A stretch of 7,581 nucleotides of DNA from Bacillota bacterium (GTDB lineage: Bacteria > Bacillota > Clostridia > Lachnospirales > Lachnospiraceae). The translations under genes were made by a program, and so were the position numbers. Shown here in pieces: positions 1-6,286 of this stretch. The stretch's first letter is position 1. Every line of letters starts with the position of its first letter. The stretch lies in the NCBI GenBank assembly GCA_023398855.1, contig JAEWRS010000417.1:1-7581 (forward strand). Reading direction: 5' to 3'. Below the pieces are notes generated by a model, which worked only from the letters and a program-made list of their open reading frames with translations, was not told the DNA's origin and did not search any database.

Positions 1-1239
1 AGCTTAAGTACCTTTTCTGCCCATATGACTAACATCGTCCATATTCTGGAACAGGCAGACAGCAATTCCCTCTGTTTATTTGACGAGCTGGGAGCAGGAA
101 CCGATCCTACGGAAGGTGCTGCTCTTGCCATCTCTATCCTGTCATTCCTTCACAACATGAAATGCCGCACCATGGCAACCACCCATTACAGCGAATTAAA
201 GGTATTTGCTCTTACAACTCCAAACGTTGAAAATGCCTGCTGCGAATTTAATGTGGAAACCCTTAGGCCTACCTACCGACTTTTAATCGGCGTTCCAGGA
301 AAGAGCAATGCTTTTGCCATATCCAAAAAACTGGGACTTCCTGATTATATCATTGAAGATGCAAAAAACCATCTGGAAACAAAAGATGAAACCTTTGAGG
401 ACCTTTTTACCCACTTAGAAGAGAACCGGGTCACCATTGAAAAGGAAAGGATCCAGATCGCCTCCTATAAGCTGGAGGTTGAACAGTTAAAAAACCGTCT
501 GACCCAAAAGGAAGAACGTCTTGACGAGCGGCGGGACCATATGATACGGGAAGCCAAAGAGGAAGCCCAGAGAATCCTGCGGGATGCCAAGGATACCGCA
601 GACCAGACCATACGAAGCATTAACAAGCTGGCTGCAGATTCAGGGGTAAGCAAGGAGCTGGAAGCCCAGCGGAGCAAATTAAGAAACAAGCTTCAGGATG
701 TGGATTCTTCCCTTTCCCTGAAGAATGAGAAAAAACAGCCTGGTAAGCAGATTGATCCTAAAAAGCTGAAGCTGGGAGACGGCGTCAAGGTCTTAAGTAT
801 GAACTTAAATGGTACCGTCAGCTCCCTCCCTAATGCCAAGGGTGATTTATTTGTGCAGATGGGAATCCTCCGCTCACTGATAAACCTTTCGGATCTGGAG
901 CTGCTTCATGAGGAGTCAGTTTCCACCCCAGCCGGAAGCAGTTTTAGAAAAACAGGAAGCGGAAGCAGTTCCACCCGCATGTCCAAATCCTTTTCCATTT
1001 CCCCGGAAATCAACTTAATCGGAATGACTACTGATGAAGCCATTCCTCAGCTGGATAAATATTTAGACGATGCCTATCTGGCCCACCTCCCTCAGGTGCG
1101 TGTGGTGCACGGCCGCGGTACGGGCGCATTAAAGAACGCAGTGCATAAGCATTTAAAGAAATTAAAATATATAAAGGAATTCCGGCTGGGCGCCTTTGGA
1201 GAAGGGGATTCCGGAGTTACCATCGTTTCTTTTAAGTAA
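1..1239 (+). CDS. mutS2: Endonuclease MutS2 (RqcU), 3' part; 5' end outside the window
   Basis: The reading frame is open from base 1, so the ATG at 25 is internal; 412 residues are visible of a protein that usually has about 790. Visible residues 1-9 hold the ABC signature region (STFSAHM), 28-29 the Walker B Asp-Glu in LFDELGAGTDP, and 60-67 the H-loop TTHYSELK. A long charged coiled coil spans about 139-210, a KOW-like beta segment about 254-300, a Ser-rich linker about 305-330, and a C-terminal Smr domain about 336-412 with HGRGTGAL at 370-377. The missing N-terminal half would carry Walker A. MutS2 is a cytosolic ATPase that suppresses homologous recombination and, in Bacillus, acts on collided ribosomes. 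The LDLR position of the Smr domain reads INLI here, so nuclease activity is uncertain. A two-component regulator follows after 67 nt with no terminator seen. Family assignment is very secure. Confidence 0.97.
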   Translation, partial: SLSTFSAHMTNIVHILEQADSNSLCLFDELGAGTDPTEGAALAISILSFLHNMKCRTMATTHYSELKVFALTTPNVENACCEFNVETLRPTYRLLIGVPGKSNAFAISKKLGLPDYIIEDAKNHLETKDETFEDLFTHLEENRVTIEKERIQIASYKLEVEQLKNRLTQKEERLDERRDHMIREAKEEAQRILRDAKDTADQTIRSINKLAADSGVSKELEAQRSKLRNKLQDVDSSLSLKNEKKQPGKQIDPKKLKLGDGVKVLSMNLNGTVSSLPNAKGDLFVQMGILRSLINLSDLELLHEESVSTPAGSSFRKTGSGSSSTRMSKSFSISPEINLIGMTTDEAIPQLDKYLDDAYLAHLPQVRVVHGRGTGALKNAVHKHLKKLKYIKEFRLGAFGEGDSGVTIVSFK

Positions 1240-1292
1240 CACACCTTGCAGGCATATCCACCCAGCTTGTTGCCTTAGCATCAATCATTTGA

Positions 1293-1300
1293 GAAAGGGG
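1293..1300 (+). promoter_or_regulatory. Ribosome binding site of the response regulator
   Basis: GAAAGGGG ends 6 nt before the ATG at 1307. It is the only good Shine-Dalgarno match near the 5' end of this frame, and it decides the start codon against the longer open frame that begins inside mutS2. Confidence 0.8.
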
Positions 1301-1306
1301 ACCATT

Positions 1307-2017
1307 ATGGCAGAAAAGCAGAGGATATTGATCGTAGATGACGACAATAACATCGCAGAATTAATTTCCCTATATTTGTTAAAAGAATGCTATGAAACAG
1401 AAATTGTAGGCGACGGAGAGGAGGCGCTTCGGGTGTTCCCGGAATTCCGCCCCAACTTAGTGCTTCTGGACCTGATGCTTCCCGGTATGGATGGCTATCA
1501 GGTCTGCAGGGAGATGCGAACCTCCTCCCAGGTCCCCATCATTATGCTGTCCGCCAAGGGAGAGGTTTTTGACAAGGTCCTTGGCCTGGAGCTGGGAGCC
1601 GACGACTATATGATCAAGCCCTTTGATTCCAAAGAACTGGTGGCCCGTGTAAAAGCTGTTTTAAGGCGTTACCAGACTCCCCCTGTTCCTGCCGCCCTTC
1701 ATACCGATCATCAGGGGGAATACGTAGAATATCCGGACCTGATTGTCAATTTGACTAATTATTCCGTCATTTATATGGGTCATTCCATTGAAATGCCGCC
1801 AAAGGAGCTGGAGCTTTTGTATTTCCTGGCCGCCTCTCCAAACCAGGTGTTTACCAGAGAGCAGCTCTTAGATCACATCTGGGGATATGAATACATCGGC
1901 GACACCAGAACCGTTGACGTTCATATCAAGCGTCTCCGGGAAAAGATCAAGGATCACACAGGCTGGGCTCTCACAACGGTTTGGGGGATCGGCTACAAAT
2001 TTGAGGTAAAACGCTAG
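1307..2017 (+). CDS. OmpR/PhoB-family response regulator transcription factor
   Basis: The protein has 236 residues and two domains. The receiver domain (about 5-120) has the acidic pocket D11-D13, phosphoacceptor D55 in LLDLMLPGMDG, switch residue S82 and conserved K104 in the KPF motif. A 17-residue linker with a Pro-rich start leads to a winged-helix DNA-binding domain (about 138-234), with the recognition helix near 200-214 (TRTVDVHIKRLREKI). When phosphorylated by its kinase it should dimerise and bind direct repeats at target promoters. The start at 1307 is chosen over the longer open frame from 1196 because GAAAGGGG lies 6 nt upstream, the extra 37 residues overlap the end of mutS2 and resemble no receiver sequence, and the receiver fold begins at KQRILIVDDD. 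The partner kinase follows with no gap. The family is certain; the target genes cannot be read from this sequence. Confidence 0.96.
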   Translation: MAEKQRILIVDDDNNIAELISLYLLKECYETEIVGDGEEALRVFPEFRPNLVLLDLMLPGMDGYQVCREMRTSSQVPIIMLSAKGEVFDKVLGLELGADDYMIKPFDSKELVARVKAVLRRYQTPPVPAALHTDHQGEYVEYPDLIVNLTNYSVIYMGHSIEMPPKELELLYFLAASPNQVFTREQLLDHIWGYEYIGDTRTVDVHIKRLREKIKDHTGWALTTVWGIGYKFEVKR

Positions 2018-3424
2018 ATGACACACTCTCTCTATTATAAATTTATCATGGGCTATCTTTCATTTGGTCTCCTTGGATTTGTGGCCATTGCCACCTTTTC
2101 TTCTAAGATCACGGACCAGTATCTCCTCAGCCGCCGTTCTGAGGCCCTGTATGATGAAGCGAACCAGATTGCTTCTTCATACAGCGGTATGTATCACGGC
2201 AAGGATATGAACTTGTCCTCTTCCTATCCGGAGCTAATAAAAGAAGCCAATTATCTTCACGCACAGATATGGATTGTGGACCGGCAGGGCAAGGTGGTTA
2301 CAGACAGCGCCCAGTCAGACAAGCAGGGGCAGATCATCGAAAATTTTGATCCTACCTCCATGGGAAACAAGTCCTATATGATCGGCGACTACTATAAACA
2401 GTTTTCTTATGAAGTGCTCAGTGTCCATGCACCCATTACGGGAAACTATACCACCCATGGCTACGTGGTGATCCACCTTCCCTTGTCTTACTTAAGGATG
2501 GAGAGAGATGGAATCTTAAACATTGTCTATGTTACATCAGCAGTGGTATTTGGCCTTTCCCTGATCATTCTTCTGATCTTTACAAAAAATGTATATATTC
2601 CACTGAAGAAAATCACAGCCGGGGCCAATGAATACGCTCAGGGAAATTTGTCACACCACATCGAAGTGCATACCAGAGATGAAATGGGTTACCTGGCTGC
2701 TACGCTTAACTACATGTCCGCTGAGCTGGGAAAGATGGAGGATTATCAGAAAACCTTTATTGCCAACGTTTCCCATGACTTCCGTTCACCCCTGACTTCT
2801 ATCAAAGGATATCTGGAAGCCATTCTTGACGGAACCATTCCACCGGAAATGTACGAGAAGTATTTAAAGAGAGTCATTTCGGAAACAGACCGGCTGAACA
2901 AGCTTACCCATGGCCTTCTGACTCTCAATTCGCTGGACAGCAAGGGGTATTTAAACCGTATCAGCTTTGATATCAACCGGGTTATCAAAGATACGGCAGC
3001 TTCCTTTGAGGGGACCTGCAGTGAAAAAAACATTATCTTTGATCTGACTTTTTCTGAAAGTATTCAGATGGTTTATGCGGATCTTGGTAAGATACAGCAG
3101 GTTCTTTATAACCTCATAGACAATTCTATAAAGTTCAGCCACGCAGATTCCACCATCTATATACAGGCATCGGCAAAGTATGAGAAAATATTTATCTCCA
3201 TAAAAGACACTGGAATCGGTATCCCAAAGGAAAGCCTAAAAAAGATATGGGAACGGTTTTACAAATCTGACTTATCCAGAGGAAAGGATAAAAAGGGTAC
3301 CGGGCTTGGCCTTTCCATTGTCAGAGAAATCATTCAGTCCCACGGAGAAAATATTGACGTGGTCAGCACCGAGGGAGTGGGATCAGAATTCATTTTCAGC
3401 CTGCCAAAGGCTGGCGCACCCTAA
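2018..3424 (+). CDS. HAMP-domain sensor histidine kinase
   Basis: This is a 468-residue membrane kinase and the evident partner of the response regulator upstream. The order is: first membrane helix about 9-28; extracytoplasmic sensor about 32-165 with a PAS/Cache-like core (AQIWIVDRQGKVVTDS); second helix about 168-189; HAMP about 190-242; HisKA with H253 in the H-box VSHDFRSPLTSIKGYLEA; then HATPase_c with the N-box NLIDNSIKFS (365-374), G1 box DTGIGIP (397-403), F-box WERFYKSD and G2 box GTGLGL (427-432). All catalytic motifs look intact. The ATG follows the regulator TAG stop with zero gap, and GAGG at 2003-2006 within the regulator's last codons serves as its Shine-Dalgarno, so translation is probably coupled. 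No metal- or ligand-binding motif stands out in the sensor, so its signal is unknown. The gene runs into a convergent terminator. Confidence 0.95.
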   Translation: MTHSLYYKFIMGYLSFGLLGFVAIATFSSKITDQYLLSRRSEALYDEANQIASSYSGMYHGKDMNLSSSYPELIKEANYLHAQIWIVDRQGKVVTDSAQSDKQGQIIENFDPTSMGNKSYMIGDYYKQFSYEVLSVHAPITGNYTTHGYVVIHLPLSYLRMERDGILNIVYVTSAVVFGLSLIILLIFTKNVYIPLKKITAGANEYAQGNLSHHIEVHTRDEMGYLAATLNYMSAELGKMEDYQKTFIANVSHDFRSPLTSIKGYLEAILDGTIPPEMYEKYLKRVISETDRLNKLTHGLLTLNSLDSKGYLNRISFDINRVIKDTAASFEGTCSEKNIIFDLTFSESIQMVYADLGKIQQVLYNLIDNSIKFSHADSTIYIQASAKYEKIFISIKDTGIGIPKESLKKIWERFYKSDLSRGKDKKGTGLGLSIVREIIQSHGENIDVVSTEGVGSEFIFSLPKAGAP

Positions 3425-3460
3425 TGATCAGCCATTTCCCAAAGCCTCATAATAACCATT

Positions 3461-3505
3461 TAAAACGGGCAGCTATTTCCTGTCAACGCAGGAAATAGCT
3501 GCCCG
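3461..3505 (-). terminator. Rho-independent terminator of the minus-strand operon, possibly bidirectional
   Basis: The arms at 3466-3482 and 3489-3505 are perfectly complementary over 17 bp (CGGGCAGCTATTTCCTG and its reverse complement) around a 6-nt loop. On the minus strand the hairpin starts 7 nt after the trmL TAA and is followed by TTTT, the usual terminator form. On the plus strand the stem is followed by a broken T-rich stretch from 3507, so it may also stop the kinase transcript, less efficiently. It occupies much of the 88-nt convergent gap. Confidence 0.88.
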
Positions 3506-3512
3506 GTATGTG

Positions 3513-4007
3513 TTATTCGTTCCACTGCAGTTGATGAAGCTCACCCTTCATGGTCATTCGTTCAAATCCATTCTGCCTGAATGCCTCATATAAAACAACA
3601 GAAACGGAATTGGATAAATTTAGGGATCTGATATCTCCCCACATGGGAATCCTGACACAGCGGTCCTGATTTTCCAATAGGATCTCTTCCGGAATTCCAG
3701 CACTCTCTTTACCAAACATCAGAAAGCAGTCCGGTTCATATGCTACCTCGGAATACACATGAAGTCCCTTTGTCGTAGCCATGTAGATTCTGGCACCAGG
3801 ATTCCTGTCAAGAAAATCCTGATAATCACTGTACACCGTCACATCCAGCTTATCCCAATAGTCCAGCCCGGCCCGTTTAATCAACTTGTCATTAAGCTTA
3901 AAGCCTAAAGGTTCGATCAAATGCAGTTTTGTGCCCGTTGCCACACAGGTCCGTCCAATATTTCCCGTATTGGCCGGCATCTCTGGTTCTAATAATACAA
4001 TATTCAT
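3513..4007 (-). CDS. trmL: tRNA (cytidine(34)-2'-O)-methyltransferase TrmL (SPOUT family)
   Basis: The 164-residue protein is close to the usual family length of about 155-165. TrmL uses S-adenosylmethionine to methylate the 2'-OH of the wobble nucleotide in certain tRNA-Leu species in the cytosol. All three SPOUT knot motifs are present: PANTGNIGRTC at 11-21, FGKESAGIPEEIL at 98-110, and IPMWGDIRSLNLSNSVSVVL at 120-139. The start at 4007 is chosen because the family begins with MNIVLLEPE-type sequence; an ATG at 4040 would add 11 unrelated residues inside the aminotransferase gene. The gene starts 4 nt after the aminotransferase stop, is the last of the minus-strand operon, and ends just before the strong hairpin. 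Its nearest Shine-Dalgarno candidates have unusual spacing, which suggests coupling to the gene upstream. Confidence 0.95.
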   Translation of the reverse strand: MNIVLLEPEMPANTGNIGRTCVATGTKLHLIEPLGFKLNDKLIKRAGLDYWDKLDVTVYSDYQDFLDRNPGARIYMATTKGLHVYSEVAYEPDCFLMFGKESAGIPEEILLENQDRCVRIPMWGDIRSLNLSNSVSVVLYEAFRQNGFERMTMKGELHQLQWNE

Positions 4008-4011
4008 ACCC

Positions 4012-5181
4012 CTACGCCTGTTCCTCCAGTCTGTTAACAAACCGCTTCATGCGGCTTAATGCCTCCTTGAGATTCTCTAAGGAGTATGCATACGAAATGC
4101 GCAAGTAACCTTCTCCGCAGTCTCCAAAGGCAGTTCCCGGCACCACCGCCACCTTTTCTTCCCGAAGAAGCCTGGTGGCAAATTCATCAGAGGTCATGCC
4201 AAACCTCTTGACAGATGGGAAGGTATAAAATGCTCCATAAGGTTCAAAGCAATCCAGTCCCATCTCTTGAAACGCATGCATTAAATACCGGCGTCTCTGG
4301 TTATAGGATTCCCTCATCTGCTGAACCTCCTTATCTCCTTCACGCAGGGCCGCAATTGCAGCATACTGGCTGGTAGTCGGCGCACACATAATGGCAAACT
4401 GATGAATCTTTAACATCTGCTCCAGGATTGCCCTGGGAGCTGCCGCATAACCAAGACGCCACCCTGTCATTGCATAGGATTTTGAAAAACCGTTAATAAG
4501 CACAGTCCTGTCCTTCATTCCCGGAAAGGAGGCAATGGTGATATGATCACTGCCATAGGTTAGTTCTGCATAAATCTCATCGGATATAACGAATAAATCA
4601 TTTTCTATTACAATATTGGCAATCTCTTCCAGCTCTCCTGCATTCATAACAGCTCCTGTGGGGTTGTTAGGGAAAGGAAGTACCAACACCTTGGTCTTTG
4701 GCGTGATCTTCTCCAGCAGTTTTTCAGCAGTCAGCTTAAACTGGTCCTTTGCTTCCAGATTAATGATAACCGGAACTCCATTTGCCAGAATGGTGCAGGG
4801 AACATAGGAAACATAGCTGGGCTGAGGAATCAGCACTTCATCTCCCGGGTCCAGCATGGCCCGAAGAGCAATATCAATGGCCTCACTTCCCCCCACGGTT
4901 ACCATGACTTCATGGTCCGGATCATATGTAACCGCAAAGCGCCTGCTTAAATAGCTGCATATTTCTATCTTTAATTCTTTTAACCCTGCATTGGAGGTAT
5001 AAAAGGTACGGCCCTTTTCCAGGGAATAAATTCCCTCTTCCCGGATATGCCATGGCGTGTCAAAATCAGGCTCTCCAACACCCAGAGAAATGGCATCCTT
5101 CATTTCACTGACAATATCAAAAAACTTACGGATTCCGGAAGGCGGAATCTCTACGATTCGATCTGATAATGGATTTCTCAC
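4012..5181 (-). CDS. Class I/II PLP-dependent aminotransferase (fold type I)
   Basis: The 389-residue length is normal for an aspartate/alanine-type aminotransferase acting in the cytosol. Visible features include SGIRKF near the N-terminus, PSYVSY with the PLP-stacking Tyr at 123, NNPTG with Asn173, SDEIYAE with Asp201 that pairs with the pyridine nitrogen, the Schiff-base Lys234 in GFSKSYAMTGWRLGY, and Arg361 in YLRISYA for the substrate carboxylate. The enzyme should move an amino group between an amino acid and a 2-oxoacid. Its start is GTG and overlaps the Lrp stop codon in GTGA; an in-frame stop at 5202-5200 and no other start codon between leave GTG as the only choice. Pairing with an Lrp regulator recalls alaR-alaT of Bacillus subtilis, so an alanine-forming transaminase is plausible, but aspartate, aromatic or N-acetyl-diaminopimelate activity cannot be excluded. 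Confidence 0.95.
   Translation of the reverse strand: MRNPLSDRIVEIPPSGIRKFFDIVSEMKDAISLGVGEPDFDTPWHIREEGIYSLEKGRTFYTSNAGLKELKIEICSYLSRRFAVTYDPDHEVMVTVGGSEAIDIALRAMLDPGDEVLIPQPSYVSYVPCTILANGVPVIINLEAKDQFKLTAEKLLEKITPKTKVLVLPFPNNPTGAVMNAGELEEIANIVIENDLFVISDEIYAELTYGSDHITIASFPGMKDRTVLINGFSKSYAMTGWRLGYAAAPRAILEQMLKIHQFAIMCAPTTSQYAAIAALREGDKEVQQMRESYNQRRRYLMHAFQEMGLDCFEPYGAFYTFPSVKRFGMTSDEFATRLLREEKVAVVPGTAFGDCGEGYLRISYAYSLENLKEALSRMKRFVNRLEEQA
5178..5181 (-). other. GTGA stop/start overlap between the Lrp regulator and the aminotransferase
   Basis: On the minus strand GTGA contains the GTG start of the aminotransferase and the TGA stop of the regulator. The nearest purine-rich site, AAAGGA at 5200-5195, is 13 nt upstream, rather far. 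Termination-reinitiation is therefore the likely mode of translation and would keep the two proteins in fixed proportion. Confidence 0.85.
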
Positions 5182-5660
5182 GGCGTAATCAACATCCTTT
5201 CATCCGGCGTTACTTCTGCAAGAACCGTGCCGTGGTCTTTGTATTTCTTTAAGACAAAATGGGTTGCAGTGCTCAATACCGATTCCATAGGAGACAGCCT
5301 TTCCGATACAAACTGAGCCACCTGTCTCATGGTCTTTCCTTCAATAAAAACCGTAAAATCAAAAGCACCGGACATGAGATAAACGGCATTTACCTCGCTG
5401 TACTGGTAAATACGTTCTGCAATCTTGTCAAAGCCCATGCCTCTTTGAGGCGTTACCTTGACTTCAATCAGAGCCATTACTTTTTCGTCACTGGTATTAT
5501 CCCAGTTAATCAGAGTATGGTAACCGCATATGATATGTTCTTTTTCCATTTCAGCGATTTCATTGGCAATAGCGGCCTCACCTTCACCTAAAAGAATCGC
5601 CAGATCCTTTAAATCAATCCTGCTGTTTTTTTCAATAACTGCCAATATCTTTTCTCTCAT
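5178..5660 (-). CDS. Lrp/AsnC-family transcriptional regulator
   Basis: The 160-residue protein has an N-terminal helix-turn-helix (about 1-45; RIDLKDLAILLGEGEAAIANEI holds the two helices) and a C-terminal RAM/ligand domain (about 60-142) with a beta-alpha-beta pattern and the family's Gly-Asp segment at MSGAFDFTVFIEG (96-108). Such proteins form dimers to octamers, bind amino acids at RAM interfaces, and regulate amino acid metabolism. The start at 5660 is supported by AGGAGG 6 nt upstream, the best ribosome binding site in the operon. It overlaps the aminotransferase gene by 4 nt, so it very likely controls that enzyme's operon and senses its substrate or product, as AlaR does for alanine in B. 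subtilis. That ligand is inferred. The HTH is slightly shorter at its N-terminus than in E. coli Lrp, as is common in clostridial members. Confidence 0.93.
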   Translation of the reverse strand: MREKILAVIEKNSRIDLKDLAILLGEGEAAIANEIAEMEKEHIICGYHTLINWDNTSDEKVMALIEVKVTPQRGMGFDKIAERIYQYSEVNAVYLMSGAFDFTVFIEGKTMRQVAQFVSERLSPMESVLSTATHFVLKKYKDHGTVLAEVTPDERMLITP

Positions 5661-5666
5661 ATCCTG

Positions 5667-5672
5667 CCTCCT
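5667..5672 (-). promoter_or_regulatory. Strong ribosome binding site of the Lrp regulator
   Basis: On the minus strand AGGAGG lies 6 nt before the ATG at 5660, within the 29-nt gap after the preceding gene. It fixes the start codon. No promoter-like -35/-10 pair is visible in this gap, so the gene probably depends on read-through from upstream or on a promoter inside the preceding coding region. Confidence 0.85.
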
Positions 5673-5689
5673 GAATTCCTCATTACGCT

Positions 5690-6274
5690 CTAAAGATGCT
5701 CCTTTTTTTGCGGTAAGACCTTGTAAAGTTCATCCTCTGCCGGGCGATCAAGATAACCCACACTCTCACCGTGGTCAATGATCCGTTTTATGCCCCCTGT
5801 CACTTTCCCGATTACAGCAGAAGAGATCCCCTGCTCTTTTAAAGCATGGACCAGATCCCCTCCGTTTTCCGCCGAAAAAAGCAGACAGCCTGTTGAAAAA
5901 AGGCGGTACGGATTGAGGTCGTACCGCTCACAAATCTCAATGGTTTCCTGCTTTACGGGAATCCGGTGGAAAGAAAACCGGATTCCTGTCATATAGGCTC
6001 CGGATAAGTCCCAAAGGGCCTTTAGGATTCCGCCCTCACCTGCCGGTTCACATTCCGCAGCGCCAAGCTTCTTCCACTTTTCCAGATCACCTTGCAGCAG
6101 AAAACTTTCTTTTTCCAGAATCCCGTCTGTATAGCCTCTGGAAAAACATTGATACAATTCTTCTTTTTTATATTTTACGATTTCAACCGTCCCCCAGAGC
6201 CCTGCATATCCTGCAACAACAAGATCCTGCCCCGGTCTCAGGGTTCCGGTGTTTTCTCTTTCAATCCGCCTCAT
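5690..6274 (-). CDS. AIR-synthase/HypE-like protein with only the C-terminal domain
   Basis: The 194 residues resemble the second half of PurM/HypE/SelD-type proteins. Residues about 17-50 (VVAGYAGLWGTVEIVKYKKE) match the interdomain strand of clostridial AIR-synthase-like proteins, and 79-187 match the C-terminal domain: EGGILKALWDL, RIPVKQETIEICERYDLNPY (104-123), FSTGCLLF, a GI-x-AVIGKVTGG turn at 149-161, and RPAEDELYKVL near the end. The N-terminal ATP-binding half, normally about 130-150 residues, is absent, and it is not hidden in another frame because the VanW gene ends 12 nt upstream. The Asp-x-Thr before EGG in full-length relatives, as I remember them, reads PAG here. Catalysis is therefore doubtful, and the protein may be a binding or regulatory module. 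AGGT 6 nt before the ATG is a weak ribosome site next to the upstream stop. The fold is likely; the function is unknown. Confidence 0.8.
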   Translation of the reverse strand: MRRIERENTGTLRPGQDLVVAGYAGLWGTVEIVKYKKEELYQCFSRGYTDGILEKESFLLQGDLEKWKKLGAAECEPAGEGGILKALWDLSGAYMTGIRFSFHRIPVKQETIEICERYDLNPYRLFSTGCLLFSAENGGDLVHALKEQGISSAVIGKVTGGIKRIIDHGESVGYLDRPAEDELYKVLPQKKEHL

Positions 6275-6286
6275 ATGGTTACCTGC

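Noticed and set aside
1265..1295. Possible promoter (TTGTTG with a weak -10) upstream of the response regulator
   Set aside because: No acceptable TATAAT-like hexamer at suitable spacing, so the match is no better than chance.
1196..1306. Longer reading frame for the response regulator starting at 1196
   Set aside because: The extra 37 residues overlap mutS2, lack receiver-like sequence, and have no ribosome site, while the ATG at 1307 has GAAAGGGG in front.
4008..4040. ATG at 4040 as the start of trmL
   Set aside because: It would add 11 Arg-rich residues encoded inside the aminotransferase gene; the family begins at the MNIVLLEPE position.
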